In this document: positions 43,301 to 58,300 of the stretch, piece after piece | Layout of the letters: every line of letters begins with the position of its first letter | Numbering within the stretch: the stretch's first letter is position 1 | DNA from: Elmis aenea | Taxonomy: Eukaryota; Arthropoda; Insecta; Coleoptera; Elmidae | Assembly (NCBI GenBank): GCA_947652605.1 | Contig: OX393581.1 | Span: forward strand, 52,475,924-52,539,923 | Direction: 5' to 3' | DNA: 64,000 nucleotides | Program-made: the position numbers and the translations under genes | Notes under the pieces: model-generated | The model's input: the letters and a program-made list of their open reading frames with translations, nothing else | Databases searched by the model: none | Told to the model about the DNA's origin: nothing

Positions 43301-46300
43301 TAAAATTGTTTATAAATAGTCGCTCAAGGAACACATGTATTATCTACAGCAAGGTCGTTTTATGAAATTATTAAAAATTAAAACCAGCTTATTGAAAGAC
43401 ATATGCAAAACAATTTTTTTCATGTAAAGATGCGATGGATAAACTCTTTCTGTGATATACAAGTCAATAATTAAAATTGATTATAAATAGTCGCTCAAGG
43501 AACACATGTATTATCTACAGCAAGGTCGTTTTATGAAATTATTAAAAATTAAAACCAGCTTATTGAAAGACATATGCAAAACAATTTTTTTCATGTAAAG
43601 ATGCGATGGATAAACTCTTTCTGTGATATACAAGTCAATAATTAAAATTGTTTATAAATAGTCGCTCAAGGAACACATGTATTATCTACAGCACGGTCGT
43701 TTTATGAAATTATTAAAAATTAAAACCAGCTTATTGAAAGACATATGCAAAACAATTTTTTTCATGTAAAGATGCGATGGATAAACTCTTTCTGTGATAT
43801 ACAAGTTAATAATTAAAATTGTTTATAAATAGTCGCTCAAGGAACACATGTATTATCTACAGTACGGTCGTTTTATGAAATTATTAAAAATTAAAACCAG
43901 CTTATTGAAAGACATATGCAAAACAATTTTTTTCATGTAAAGATACGATGGATAAACTCTTTCTGTGATATACAAGTCAATAATTAAAATTGTTTATAAA
44001 TATTCGCTCAAGGAACACATGTATTATCTACAGCACGGTCGTTTTATGAAATTATTAAAAATTAAAACCAGCTTATTGAAAGACATATGCAAAACAATTT
44101 TTTTCATGTAAAGATGCGATGGATAAACTTTTTCTGTGATATACAAGTCAATAATTAAAATTGTTTATAAATAGTCGCTCAAGGAACACATGTATTATCT
44201 ACAGCAAGGTCGTTTTATGAAATTATTAAAAATTAAAACCAGCTTATTGAAAGACATATGCAAAACAATTTTTTTCATGTAAAGATGCAATGGGTAAACT
44301 CTTTCTGTGATATACAAGTCAATAATTAAAATTGTTTATAAATAGTCGCTCAAGGAACACATGTATTATCTACAGCAAGGTCGTTTTATGAAATTATTAA
44401 AAATTAAAACCAGCTTATTGAAAGACATATGCAAAACAATTTTTTTCATGTAAAGATGCGATGGATAAACTTTTTCTGTGATATACAAGTCAATAATTTA
44501 AATTGTTTATAAATAGTCGCTCAAGGAACACATGTATTATCTACAGCAGCGGTCGCCAAACTTTTTGACCTCACGGACCAGTTAATTCATAATTTAAATC
44601 CCGCGGACCACTAATAGGATTTTTTAAGTGTTAAATGCATCTTAAAACATAACTTAACATGATGAGTAAGTATATTCCACATTTTTCTGCGGACCAGCGA
44701 AATTTTCTCGCGGACCACTAGTGGTCCGCGGACCACCACTTTGGCAACCGCTGATCTACAGCATGGTCGTTTTATGAAATTATTAAAAATTAAAACCAGC
44801 TTATTGAAAGACATATGCAAAACAATTTTTTTCATGTAAAGATGCGATGGATAAACTCTTTCTGTGATATACAAGTCAATAATTAAAATTGTTTATAAAT
44901 AGTCGCTCAAGGAACACATGTATTATCTACAGCACGGTCGTTTTATGAAATTATTAAAAATTAAAACCAGCTTATTGAAAGACATATGCAAAACAATTTT
45001 TTTCATGTAAAGATGCGATGGATAAACTCTTTCTGTGATATACAAATCAATAATTAAAATTGTTTATAAATAGTCGCTCAAGGAACACATGTATTATCTA
45101 CAGCAAGGTCGTTTTATGAAATTATTAAAAATTAAAACCAGCTTATTGAAAGACATATGCAAAACAATTTTTTTCATGTAAAGATGTGATGGATAAACTC
45201 TTTCTGTGATATACAAGTCAATAATTAAAATTGTTTATAAATAGTCGCTCAAGGAACACATGTATTATCTACAGCAAGGTCGTTTTATGAAATTATTAAA
45301 AATTAAAACCAGCTTATTGAAAGACATATGCAAAACAATTTTTTTCATGTAAAGATGCGATGGATAAACTCTTTCTGTGATATACAAGTCAATAATTAAA
45401 ATTGTTTATAAATAGTCGCTCAAGGAACACATGTATTATCTACAGCAAGGTCGTTTTATGAAATTATTAAAAATTAAAACCAGCTTATTGAAAGACATAT
45501 GCAAAACAATTTTTTTCATGTAAAGATGCGATGGATAAACTCTTTCTGTGATATACAAGTCAATAATTAAAATTGTTTATAAATAGTCGCTCAAGGAACA
45601 CATGTATTATCTACAGCAAGGTCGTTTTATGAAATTATTAAAAATTAAAACCAGCTTATTGAAAGACATATGCAAAACAATTTTTTTCATGTAAAGATGC
45701 GATGGATAAACTCTTTCTGTGATATACAAGTCAATAATTAAAATTGTTTATAAATAGTCGCTCAAGCAACACATGTATTATCTACAGCAAGGTCGTTTTA
45801 TGAAATTATTAAAAATTAAAACCAGCTTATTGAAAGACATATGCAAAACAATTTTTTTCATGTAAAGATGCGATGGATAAACTCTTTCTGTGATATACAA
45901 GTCAATAATTAAAATTGTTTATAAATAGTCGCTCAAGGAACACATGTATTATCTACAGCAAGGTCATTTTATGAAATTATTAAAAATTAAAACCAGCTTA
46001 TTGAAAGACATATGCAAAACAATTTTTTTCATGTAAAGATGCGATGGATAAACTCTTTCTGTGATATACAAGTCAATAATTAAAATTGTTTATAAATAGT
46101 CGCTCAAGGAACACATGTATTATCTACAGCAAGGTCGTTTTATGAAATTATTAAAAATTAAAACCAGCTCATTGAAAGACATATGCAAAACAATTTTTTT
46201 CATGTAAAGATGCGATGGATAAACTCTTTCTGTGATATACAAGTCAATAATTAAAATTGTTTATAAATAGTCGCTCAAGGAACACATGTATTATCTACAG

Positions 46301-49300
46301 CAAGGTCGTTTTATGAAATTATTAAAAATTAAAACCAGCTCATTGAAAGACATATGCAAAACAATTTTTTTCATGTAAAGATGCGATGGATAAGTTCTTT
46401 CTGTGATATACAAGTCAATAATTAAAATTGTTTATAAATAGTCGCTCAAGGAACACATGTATTATCTACAGCACGGTCGTTTTATGAAATTATTAAAAAT
46501 TAAAACCAGCTTATTGAAAGACATATGCAAAACAATTTTTTTCATGTAAAGATGCGATGGATAAACTCTTTCTGTGATATACAAGTCAATAATTAAAATT
46601 GTTTATAAATAGTCGCTCAAGGAACACATGTATTATCTACAGCACGGTCGTTTTATGAAATTATTAAAAATTTAAACCAGCTTATTGAAAGACATATGCA
46701 AAACAATTTTTTTCATGTAAAGATGCGATGGATAAACTCTTTCTGTGATATACAAATCAATAATTAAAATTGTTTATAAATAGTCGCTCAAGGAACACAT
46801 GTATTATCTACAGCAAGGTCGTTTTATGAAATTATTAAAAATTAAAACCAGCTTATTGAAAGACATATGCAAAACAATTTTTTTCATGTAAAGATGCAAT
46901 GGGTAAACTCTTTCTGTGATATACAAGTCAATAATTAAAATTGTTTATAAATATTTGCTCAAGGAACACATGTATTATCTACAGCACGGTCGTTTTATGA
47001 AATTATTAAAAATTAAAACCAGCTTATTGAAAGACATATGCAAAACAATTTTTTTCATGTAAAGATGCGATGGATAAACTCTTTCTGTGATATACAAATC
47101 AATAATTAAAATTGTTTATAAATAGTCGCTCAAGGAACACATGTATTATCTACAGCAAGGTCGTTTTATGAAATTATTAAAAATTAAAACCAGCTTATTG
47201 AAAGACATATGCAAAACAATTTTTTTCATGTAAAGATGCAATGGGTAAACTCTTTCTGTGATATACAAGTCAATAATTAAAATTGTTTATAAATAGTCGC
47301 TCAAGGAACACATGTATTATCTACAGCACGGTCGTTTTATGAAATTATTAAAAATAAAACCAGCTTATTGAAAGACATATGCAAAACAATTTTTTTCATG
47401 TAAAGATGCGATGGATAAACTCTTTCTGTGATATACAAGTCAATAATTAAAATTGTTTATAAATATTCGCTCAAGGAACACATGTATTATCTACAGCACG
47501 GTCGTTTTATGAAATTATTAAAAATTAAAACCAGCTTATTGAAAGACATATGCAAAACAATTTTTTTCATGTAAAGATGAGATGGATAAACTCTTTCTGT
47601 GATATACAAGTTAATAATTAAAATTGTTTATAAATAGTCGCTCAAGGAACACATGTATTATCTACAGTACGGTCGTTTTATGAAATTATTAAAAATTAAA
47701 ACCAGCTTATTGAAAGACATATGCAAAACAATTTTTTTCATGTAAAGATGCGATGGATAAACTTTTTCTGTGATATACAAGTCAATAATTAAAATTGTTT
47801 ATAAATAGTCGCTCAAGGAACACATGTATTATCTACAGCAAGGTCGTTTTATGAAATTATTAAAAATTAAAACCAGCTTATTGAAAGACATATGCAAAAC
47901 AATTTTTTTCATGTAAAGATGCAATGGGTAAACTCTTTCTGTGATATACAAGTCAATAATTAAAATTGTTTATAAATAGTCGCTCAAGGAACACATGTAT
48001 TATCTACAGCAAGGTCGTTTTATGAAATTATTAAAAATTAAAACCAGCTTATTGAAAGACATATGCAAAACAATTTTTTTCATGTAAAGATGCGATGGAT
48101 AAACTTTTTCTGTGATATACAAGTCAATAATTAAAATTGTTTATAAATAGTCGCTCAAGGAACACATGTATTATCTACAGCATGGTCGTTTTATGAAATT
48201 ATTAAAAATTAAAACCAGCTTATTGAAAGACATATGCAAAACAATTTTTTTCATGTAAAGATGCGATGGATAAACTCTTTCTGTGATATACAAGTCAATA
48301 ATTAAAATTGTTTATAAATATTCGCTCAAGGAACACATGTATTATCTACAGCACGGTCGTTTTATGAAATTATTAAAAATTAAAACCAGCTTATTGAAAG
48401 ACATATGCAAAACAATTTTTTTCATGTAAAGATGCGATGGATAAACTCTTTCTGTGATATACAAATCAATAATTAAAATTGTTTATAAATAGTCGCTCAA
48501 GGAACACATGTATTATCTACAGCAAGGTCGTTTTATGAAATTATTAAAAATTAAAACCAGCTTATTGAAAGACATATGCAAAACAATTTTTTTCATGTAA
48601 AGATGCGATGGATAAACTCTTTCTGTGATATACAAGTCAATAATTAAAATTGTTTATAAATAGTCGCTCAAGGAACACATGTATTATCTACAGCACGGTC
48701 GTTTTATGAAATTATTAAAAATAAAACCAGCTTATTGAAAGACATATGCAAAACAGTTTTTTTCATGTAAAGATGCGATGGATAAACTCTTTCTGTGATA
48801 TACAAGTCAATAATTAAAATTGTTTATAAATATTCGCTCAAGGAACACATGTATTATCTACAGCACGGTCGTTTTATGAAATTATTAAAAATTAAAACCA
48901 GCTTATTGAAAGACATATGCAAAACAATTTTTTTCATGTAAAGATGCGATGGATAAACTCTTTCTGTGATATACAAGTCAATAATTAAAATTGTTTATAA
49001 ATAGTCGCTCAAGGAACACATGTATTATCTACAGTACGGTCGTTTTATGAAATTATTAAAAATTAAAACCAGCTTATTGAAAGACATATGCAAAACAATT
49101 TTTTTCATGTAAAGATGCGATGGATAAACTCTTTCTGTGATATACAAGTCAATAATTAAAATTGTTTATAAATATTCGCTCAAGGAACACATGCATTATC
49201 TACAGCACGGTCGTTTTATGAAATTATTAAAAATTAAAACCAGCTTATTGAAAGACATATGCAAAACAATTTTTTTCATGTAAAGATGCGATGGATAAAC

Positions 49301-52300
49301 TCTTTCTGTGATATACAAATCAATAATTAAAATTGTTTATAAATAGTCGCTCAAGGAACACATGTATTATCTACAGCAAGGTCGTTTTATGAAATTATTA
49401 AAAATTAAAACCAGCTTATTGAAAGACATATGCAAAACAATTTTTTTCATGTAAAGATGCAATGGGTAAACTCTTTCTGTGATATACAAGTCAATAATTA
49501 AAATTGTTTATAAATAGTCGCTCAAGGAACACATGTATTATCTACAGCACGGTCGTTTTATGAAATTATTAAAAATAAAACCAGCTTATTGAAAGACATA
49601 TGCAAAACAATTTTTTTCATGTAAAGATGCAATGGGTAAACTCTTTCTGTGATATACAAGTCAATAATTAAAATTGTTTATAAATAGTCGCTCAAGGAAC
49701 ACATGTATTATCTACAGCAAGGTCGTTTTATGAAATTATTAAAAATTAAAACCAGCTTATTGAAAGACATATGCAAAACAATTTTTTTCATGTAAAGATG
49801 CGATGGATAAACTCTTTCTGTGATATACAAGTCAATAATTAAAATTGATTATAAATAGTCGCTCAAGGAACACATGTATTATCTACAGCAAGGTCGTTTT
49901 ATGAAATCATTAAAAATTAAAACCAGCTTATTGAAAGACATATGCAAAACAATTTTTTTCATGTAAAGATGCGATGGATAAACTCTTTCTGTGATATACA
50001 AGTCAATAATTAAAATTGATTATAAATAGTCGCTCAAGGAACACATGTATTATCTACAGCAAGGTCGTTTTATGAAATCATTAAAAATTAAAACCAGCTT
50101 ATTGAAAGACATATGCAAAACAATTTTTTTCATGTAAAGATGCGATGGATAAACTCTTTCTGTGATATACAAGTCAATAATTAAAATTGATTATAAATAG
50201 TCGCTCAAGGAACACATGTATTATCTACAGCAAGGTCGTTTTATGAAATTATTAAAAATTAAAACCAGCTTATTGAAAGACATATGCAAAACAATTTTTT
50301 TCATGTAAAGATGCGATGGATAAACTCTTTCTGTGATATACAAGTCAATAATTAAAATTGTTTATAAATAGTCGCTCAAGGAACACATGTATTATCTACA
50401 GCACGGTCGTTTTATGAAATTATTAAAAATTAAAACCAGCTTATTGAAAGACATATGCAAAACAATTTTTTTCATGTAAAGATGCGATGGATAAACTCTT
50501 TCTGTGATATACAAGTTAATAATTAAAATTGTTTATAAATAGTCGCTCAAGGAACACATGTATTATCTACAGTACGGTCGTTTTATGAAATTATTAAAAA
50601 TTAAAACCAGCTTATTGAAAGACATATGCAAAACAATTTTTTTCATGTAAAGATACGATGGATAAACTCTTTCTGTGATATACAAGTCAATAATTAAAAT
50701 TGTTTATAAATATTCGCTCAAGGAACACATGTATTATCTACAGCACGGTCGTTTTATGAAATTATTAAAAATTAAAACCAGCTTATTGAAAGACATATGC
50801 AAAACAATTTTTTTCATGTAAAGATGCGATGGATAAACTTTTTCTGTGATATACAAGTCAATAATTAAAATTGTTTATAAATAGTCGCTCAAGGAACACA
50901 TGTATTATCTACAGCAAGGTCGTTTTATGAAATTATTAAAAATTAAAACCAGCTTATTGAAAGACATATGCAAAACAATTTTTTTCATGTAAAGATGCAA
51001 TGGGTAAACTCTTTCTGTGATATACAAGTCAATAATTAAAATTGTTTATAAATAGTCGCTCAAGGAACACATGTATTATCTACAGCAAGGTCGTTTTATG
51101 AAATTATTAAAAATTAAAACCAGCTTATTGAAAGACATATGCAAAACAATTTTTTTCATGTAAAGATGCGATGGATAAACTTTTTCTGTGATATACAAGT
51201 CAATAATTTAAATTGTTTATAAATAGTCGCTCAAGGAACACATGTATTATCTACAGCAGCGGTCGCCAAACTTTTTGACCTCACGGACCAGTTAATTCAT
51301 AATTTAAATCCCGCGGACCACTAATAGGATTTTTTAAGTGTTAAATGCATCTTAAAACATAACTTAACATGATGAGTAAGTATATTCCACATTTTTCTGC
51401 GGACCAGCGAAATTTTCTCGCGGACCACTAGTGGTCCGCGGACCACCACTTTGGCAACCGCTGATCTACAGCATGGTCGTTTTATGAAATTATTAAAAAT
51501 TAAAACCAGCTTATTGAAAGACATATGCAAAACAATTTTTTTCATGTAAAGATGCGATGGATAAACTCTTTCTGTGATATACAAGTCAATAATTAAAATT
51601 GTTTATAAATAGTCGCTCAAGGAACACATGTATTATCTACAGCACGGTCGTTTTATGAAATTATTAAAAATTAAAACCAGCTTATTGAAAGACATATGCA
51701 AAACAATTTTTTTCATGTAAAGATGCGATGGATAAACTCTTTCTGTGATATACAAATCAATAATTAAAATTGTTTATAAATAGTCGCTCAAGGAACACAT
51801 GTATTATCTACAGCAAGGTCGTTTTATGAAATTATTAAAAATTAAAACCAGCTTATTGAAAGACATATGCAAAACAATTTTTTTCATGTAAAGATGTGAT
51901 GGATAAACTCTTTCTGTGATATACAAGTCAATAATTAAAATTGTTTATAAATAGTCGCTCAAGGAACACATGTATTATCTACAGTACGGTCGTTTTATGA
52001 AATTATTAAAAATTAAAACCAGCTTATTGAAAGACATATGCAAAACAATTTTTTTCATGTAAAGATGCGATGGATAAACTCTTTCTGTGATATACAAGTC
52101 AATAATTAAAATTGTTTATAAATAGTCGCTCAAGGAACACATGTATTATCTACAGCAAGGTCGTTTTATGAAATTATTAAAAATTAAAACCAGCTTATTG
52201 AAAGACATATGCAAAACAATTTTTTTCATGTAAAGATGCAATGGGTAAACTCTTTCTGTGATATACAAGTCAATAATTAAAATTGTTTATAAATAGTCGC

Positions 52301-55300
52301 TCAAGGAACACATGTATTATCTACAGCAAGGTCGTTTTATGAAATTATTAAAAATTAAAACCAGCGTATTGAAAGACATATGCAAAACAATTTTTTTCAT
52401 GTAAAGATGTGATGGATAAACTCTTTCTGTGATATACAAGTCAATAATTAAAATTGTTTATAAATAGTCGCTCAAGGAACACATGTATTATCTACAGTAC
52501 GGTCGTTTTATGAAATTATTAAAAATTAAAACCAGCTTATTGAAAGACATATGCAAAACAATTTTTTTCATGTAAAGATGCAATGGGTAAACTCTTTCTG
52601 TGATATACAAGTCAATAATTAAAATTGTTTATAAATAGTCGCTCAAGGAACACATGTATTATCTACAGCACGGTCGTTTTATGAAATTATTAAAAATAAA
52701 ACCAGCTTATTGAAAGACATATGCAAAACAATTTTTTTCATGTAAAGATGCGATGGATAAACTCTTTCTGTGATATACAAGTCAATAATTAAAATTGTTT
52801 ATAAATATTCGCTCAAGGAACACATGTATTATCTACAGCACAGTCGTTTTATGAAATTATTAAAAATTAAAACCAGCTTATTGAAAGACATATGCAAAAC
52901 AATTTTTTTCATGTAAAGATGCGATGGATAAACTCTTTCTGTGATATACAAGTCAATAATTAAAATTGTTTATAAATAGTCGCTCAAGGAACACATGTAT
53001 TATCTACAGTACGGTCGTTTTATGAAATTATTAAAAATTAAAACCAGCTTATTGAAAGACATATGCAAAACAATTTTTTTCATGTAAAGATGCGATGGAT
53101 AAACTCTTTCTGTGATATACAAGTCAATAATTAAAATTGTTTATAAATATTCGCTCAAGGAACACATGTATTATCTACAGCACGGTCGTTTTATGAAATT
53201 ATTAAAAATTAAAACCAGCTTATTGAAAGACATATGCAAAACAATTTTTTTCATGTAAAGATGCGATGGATAAACTTTTTCTGTGATATACAAGTCAATA
53301 ATTAAAATTGTTTATAAATAGTCGCTTAAGGAACACATGTATTATCTACAGCAAGGTCGTTTTATGAAATTATTAAAAATTAAAACCAGCTTATTGAAAG
53401 ACATATGCAAAACAATTTTTTTCATGTAAAGATGCAATGGGTAAACTCTTTCTGTGATATACAAGTCAATAATTAAAATTGTTTATAAATAGTCGCTCAA
53501 GGAACACATGTATTATCTACAGCAAGGTCGTTTTATGAAATTATTAAAAATTAAAACCAGCTTATTGAAAGACATATGCAAAACAATTTTTTTCATGTAA
53601 AGATGCGATGGATAAACTTTTTCTGTGATATACAAGTCAATAATTAAAATTGTTTATAAATAGTCGCTCAAGGAACACATGTATCATCTACAGCACGGTC
53701 GTTTTATGAAATTATTAAAAATTAAAACCAGCTTATTAAAAGACATATGCAAAACAGTTTTTTTCATGTAAAGATGCGATGGATAAACTCTTTCTGTGAT
53801 ATACAAATCAATAATTAAAATTGTTTATAAATAGTCGCTCAAGGAACACATGTATTATCTACAGCAAGGTCGTTTTATGAAATTATTAAAAATTAAAACC
53901 AGCTTATTGAAAGACATATGCAAAACAATTTTTTTCATGTAAAGATGCAATGGGTAAACTCTTTCTGTGATATACAAGTCAATAATTAAAATTGTTTATA
54001 AATAGTCGCTCAAGGAACACATGTATTATCTACAGCACGGTCGTTTTATGAAATTATTAAAAATAAAACCAGCTTATTGAAAGACATATGCAAAACAATT
54101 TTTTTCATGTAAAGATGCGATGGATAAACTCTTTCTGTGATATACAAGTCAATAATTAAAATTGTTTATAAATATTCGCTCAAGGAACACATGTATTATC
54201 TACAGCACGGTCGTTTTATGAAATTATTAAAAATTAAAACCAGCGTATTAAAAGACATATGCAAAACAATTTTTTTCATGTAAAGATGTGATGGATAAAC
54301 TCTTTCTGTGATATACAAGTCAATAATTAAAATTGTTTATAAATAGTCGCTCAAGGAACACATGTATTATCTACAGTACGGTCGTTTTATGAAATTATTA
54401 AAAATTAAAACCAGCTTATTGAAAGACATATGCAAAACAATTTTTTTCATGTAAAGATGCGATGGATAAACTCTTTCTGTGATATACAAGTCAATAATTA
54501 AAATTGTTTATAAATAGTCGCTCAAGGAACACATGTATTATCTACACTACAGCACAGTCGTTTTATGAAATTATTAAAAATTAAAACCAGCTTATTGAAA
54601 GACATATGCAAAACAATTTTTTTCATGTAAAGATGCGATGGATAAACTCTTTCTGTGATATACAAGTCAATAATTAAAATTGTTTATAAATATTCGCTCA
54701 AGGAACACATGTATTATCTACAGCACGGTCGTTTTATGAAATTATTAAAAATTAAAACCAGCTTATTGAAAGACATATGCAAAACAATTTTTTTCATGTA
54801 AAGATGCGATGGATAAACTCTTTCTGTGATATACAAGTCAATAATTAAAATTGTTTATAAATAGTCGCTCAAGGAACACATGTATTATCTACAGCACGGT
54901 CGTTTTATGAAATTATTAAAAATAAAACCAGCTTATTGAAAGACATTATGCAAAACAATTTTTTTCATGTAAAGATGCAATGGGTAAACTCTTTCTGTGA
55001 TATACAAGTCAATAATTAAAATTGTTTATAAATAGTCGCTCAAGGAACACATGTATTATCTACAGCAAGGTCGTTTTATGAAATTATTAAAAATAAAACC
55101 AGCTTATTGAAAGACATATGCAAAACAATTTTTTTCATGTAAAGATGCGATGGATAAACTCTTTCTGTGATATACAAGTCAATAATTAAAATTGTTTATA
55201 AATATTCGCTCAAGGAACACATGTATTATCTACAGCACGGTCGTTTTATGAAATTATTAAAAATTAAAACCAGCTTATTGAAAGACATATGCAAAACAAT

Positions 55301-58300
55301 TTTTTTCATGTAAAGATGCGATGGATAAACTCTTTCTGTGATATACAAGTCAATAATTAAAATTGTTTATAAATAGTCGCTCAAGGAACACATGTATTAT
55401 CTACAGCAAGGTCGTTTTATGAAATTATTAAAAATTAAAACCAGCTTATTGAAAGACATATGCAAAACAATTTTTTTCATGTAAAGATGCAATGGGTAAA
55501 CTCTTTCTGTGATATACAAGTCAATAATTAAAATTGTTTATAAATAGTCGCTCAAGGAACACATGTATTATCTACAGCAAGGTCGTTTTATGAAATTATT
55601 AAAAATTAAAACCACCTTATTGAAAGACATATGCAAAACAATTTTTTTCATGTAAAGATGCGATGGATAAACTATTTCTGTGATATACAAGTCAATAATT
55701 AAAATTGTTTATAAATATTCGCTCAAGGAACACATGTATTATCTACAGCACGGTCGTTTTATGAAATTATTAAAAATTAAAACCAGCTTATTGAAAGACA
55801 TATGCAAAACAATTTTTTTCATGTAAAGATGCGATGGATAAACTCTTTCTGTGATATACAAGTCAATAATTAAAATTGTTTATAAATAGTCGCTCAAGGA
55901 ACACATGTATTATCTACAGCACGGTCGTTTTATGAAATTATTAAAAATTAAAACCAGCTTATTGAAAGACATATGAAAAACAATTTTTTTCATGTAAAGA
56001 TGCGATGGATAAACTCTTTCTGTGATATACAAGTCAATAATTAAAATTGTTTATAAATATTCGCTCAAGGAACACATGTATTATCTACAGCACAGTCGTT
56101 TTATGAAATTATTAAAAATTAAAACCAGCTTATTGAAAGACATATGCAAAACAATTTTTTTCATGTAAAGATGCGATGGATAAACTTTTTCTGTGATATA
56201 CAAGTCAATAATTAAAATTGTTTATAAATAGTCGCTCAAGGAACACATGTATTATCTACAGCAAGGTCGTTTTATGAAATTATTAAAAATTAAAACCAGC
56301 TTATTGAAAGACATATGCAAAACAATTTTTTTCATGTAAAGATGCGATGGATAAACTCTTTCTGTGATATACAAGTCAATAATTAAAATTGATTATAAAT
56401 AGTCGCTCAAGGAACACATGTATTATCTACAGCACGGTCGTTTTATGAAATCATTAAAAATTAAAACCAGCTTATTGAAAGACATATGCAAAACAATTTT
56501 TTTCATGTAAAGATGCGATGGATAAACTCTTTCTGTGATATACAAGTCAATAATTAAAATTGAATATAAATAGTCGCTCAAGGAACACATGTATTATCTA
56601 CAGCAAGGTCGTTTTATGAAATTATTAAAAATTAAAACCAGCTTATTGAAAGACATATGCAAAACAATTTTTTTCATGTAAAGATGCGATGGATAAACTC
56701 TTTCTGTGATATACAAGTCAATAATTAAAATTGTTTATAAATAGTCGCTCAAGGAACACATGTATTATCTACAGCACGGTCGTTTTATGAAATTATTAAA
56801 AATTAAAACCAGCTTATTGAAAGACATATGCAAAACAATTTTTTTCATGTAAAGATGCAATAGGTAAACTCTTTCTGTGATATACAAGTCAATAATTAAA
56901 ATTGTTTATAAATAGTCGCTCAAGGAACACATGTATTATCTACAGCAAGGTCGTTTTATTAAATTATTAAAAATTAAAACCAGCTTATTGAAAGACATAT
57001 GCAAAACAATTTTTTTCATGTAAAGATGCGATGGATAAACTCTTTCTGTGATATACAAGTCAATAATTAAAATTGTTTATAAATATTCGCTCAAGGAACA
57101 CATGTATTATCTACAGCACGGTCGTTTTATGAAATTATTAAAAATTAAAACCAGCTTATTGAAAGACATATGCAAAACAATTTTTTTCATGTAAAGATGC
57201 GATGGATAAACTCTTTCTGTGATATACAAGTCAATAATTAAAATTGTTTATAAATAGTCGCTCAAGGAACACATGTATTATCTACAGCAAGGTCGTTTTA
57301 TGAAATTATTAAAAATTAAAACCAGCTCATTGAAAGACATATGCAAAACAATTTTTTTCATGTAAAGATGCGATAGAAAACTCTTTCTGTGATATACAAG
57401 TCAATAATTAAAATTGTTTATAAATATTCGCTCAAGGAACACATGTATTATCTACAGCACGGTCGTTTTATGAAATTATTAAAAATTAAAACCAGCTTAT
57501 TGAAAGACATATGCAAAACAATTTTTTTCATGTAAAGATGCGATGGATAAACTCTTTCTGTGATATACAAGTCAATAATTAAAATTGTTTATAAATAGTC
57601 GCTCAAGGAACACATGTATTATCTACAGCACGGTCGTTTTATGAAATTATTAAAAATAAAACCAGCTTATTGAAAGACATTATGCAAAACAATTTTTTTC
57701 ATGTAAAGATGCAATGGGTAAACTCTTTCTGTGATATACAAGTCAATAATTAAAATTGTTTATAAATAGTCGCTCAAGGAACACATGTATTATCTACAGC
57801 AAGGTCGTTTTATGAAATTATTAAAAATTAAAACCAGCTTATTGAAAGACATATGCAAAACAATTTTTTTCATGTAAAGATGCGATGGATAAACTCTTTC
57901 TGTGATATACAAGTCAATAATTAAAATTGTTTATAAATATTCGCTCAAGGAACACATGTATTATCTACAGCACGGTCGTTTTATGAAATTATTAAAAATT
58001 AAAACCAGCTTATTGAAAGACATATGCAAAACAATTTTTTTCATGTAAAGATGCGATGGATAAACTCTTTCTGTGATATACAAGTCAATAATTAAAATTG
58101 TTTATAAATAGTCGCTCAAGGAACACATGTATTATCTACAGCAAGGTCGTTTTATGAAATTATTAAAAATTAAAACCAGCTTATTGAAAGACATATGCAA
58201 AACAATTTTTTTCATGTAAAGATGCAATGGGTAAACTCTTTCTGTGATATACAAGTCAATAATTAAAATTGTTTATAAATAGTCGCTCAAGGAACACATG

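Larger units (their letters stand above)
38640..45220 (+). repeat. Tandem block duplication, 3,291-bp unit including a hAT copy
   Basis: The private variant AAAATCAG occurs only at 38727 and 42018, 3,291 bp apart, the same offset as hAT copies 2 and 3. The junction shows as two successive monomers with ACAAATC around 41,750-41,940. Edges are approximate to a monomer or so. Confidence 0.75.
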
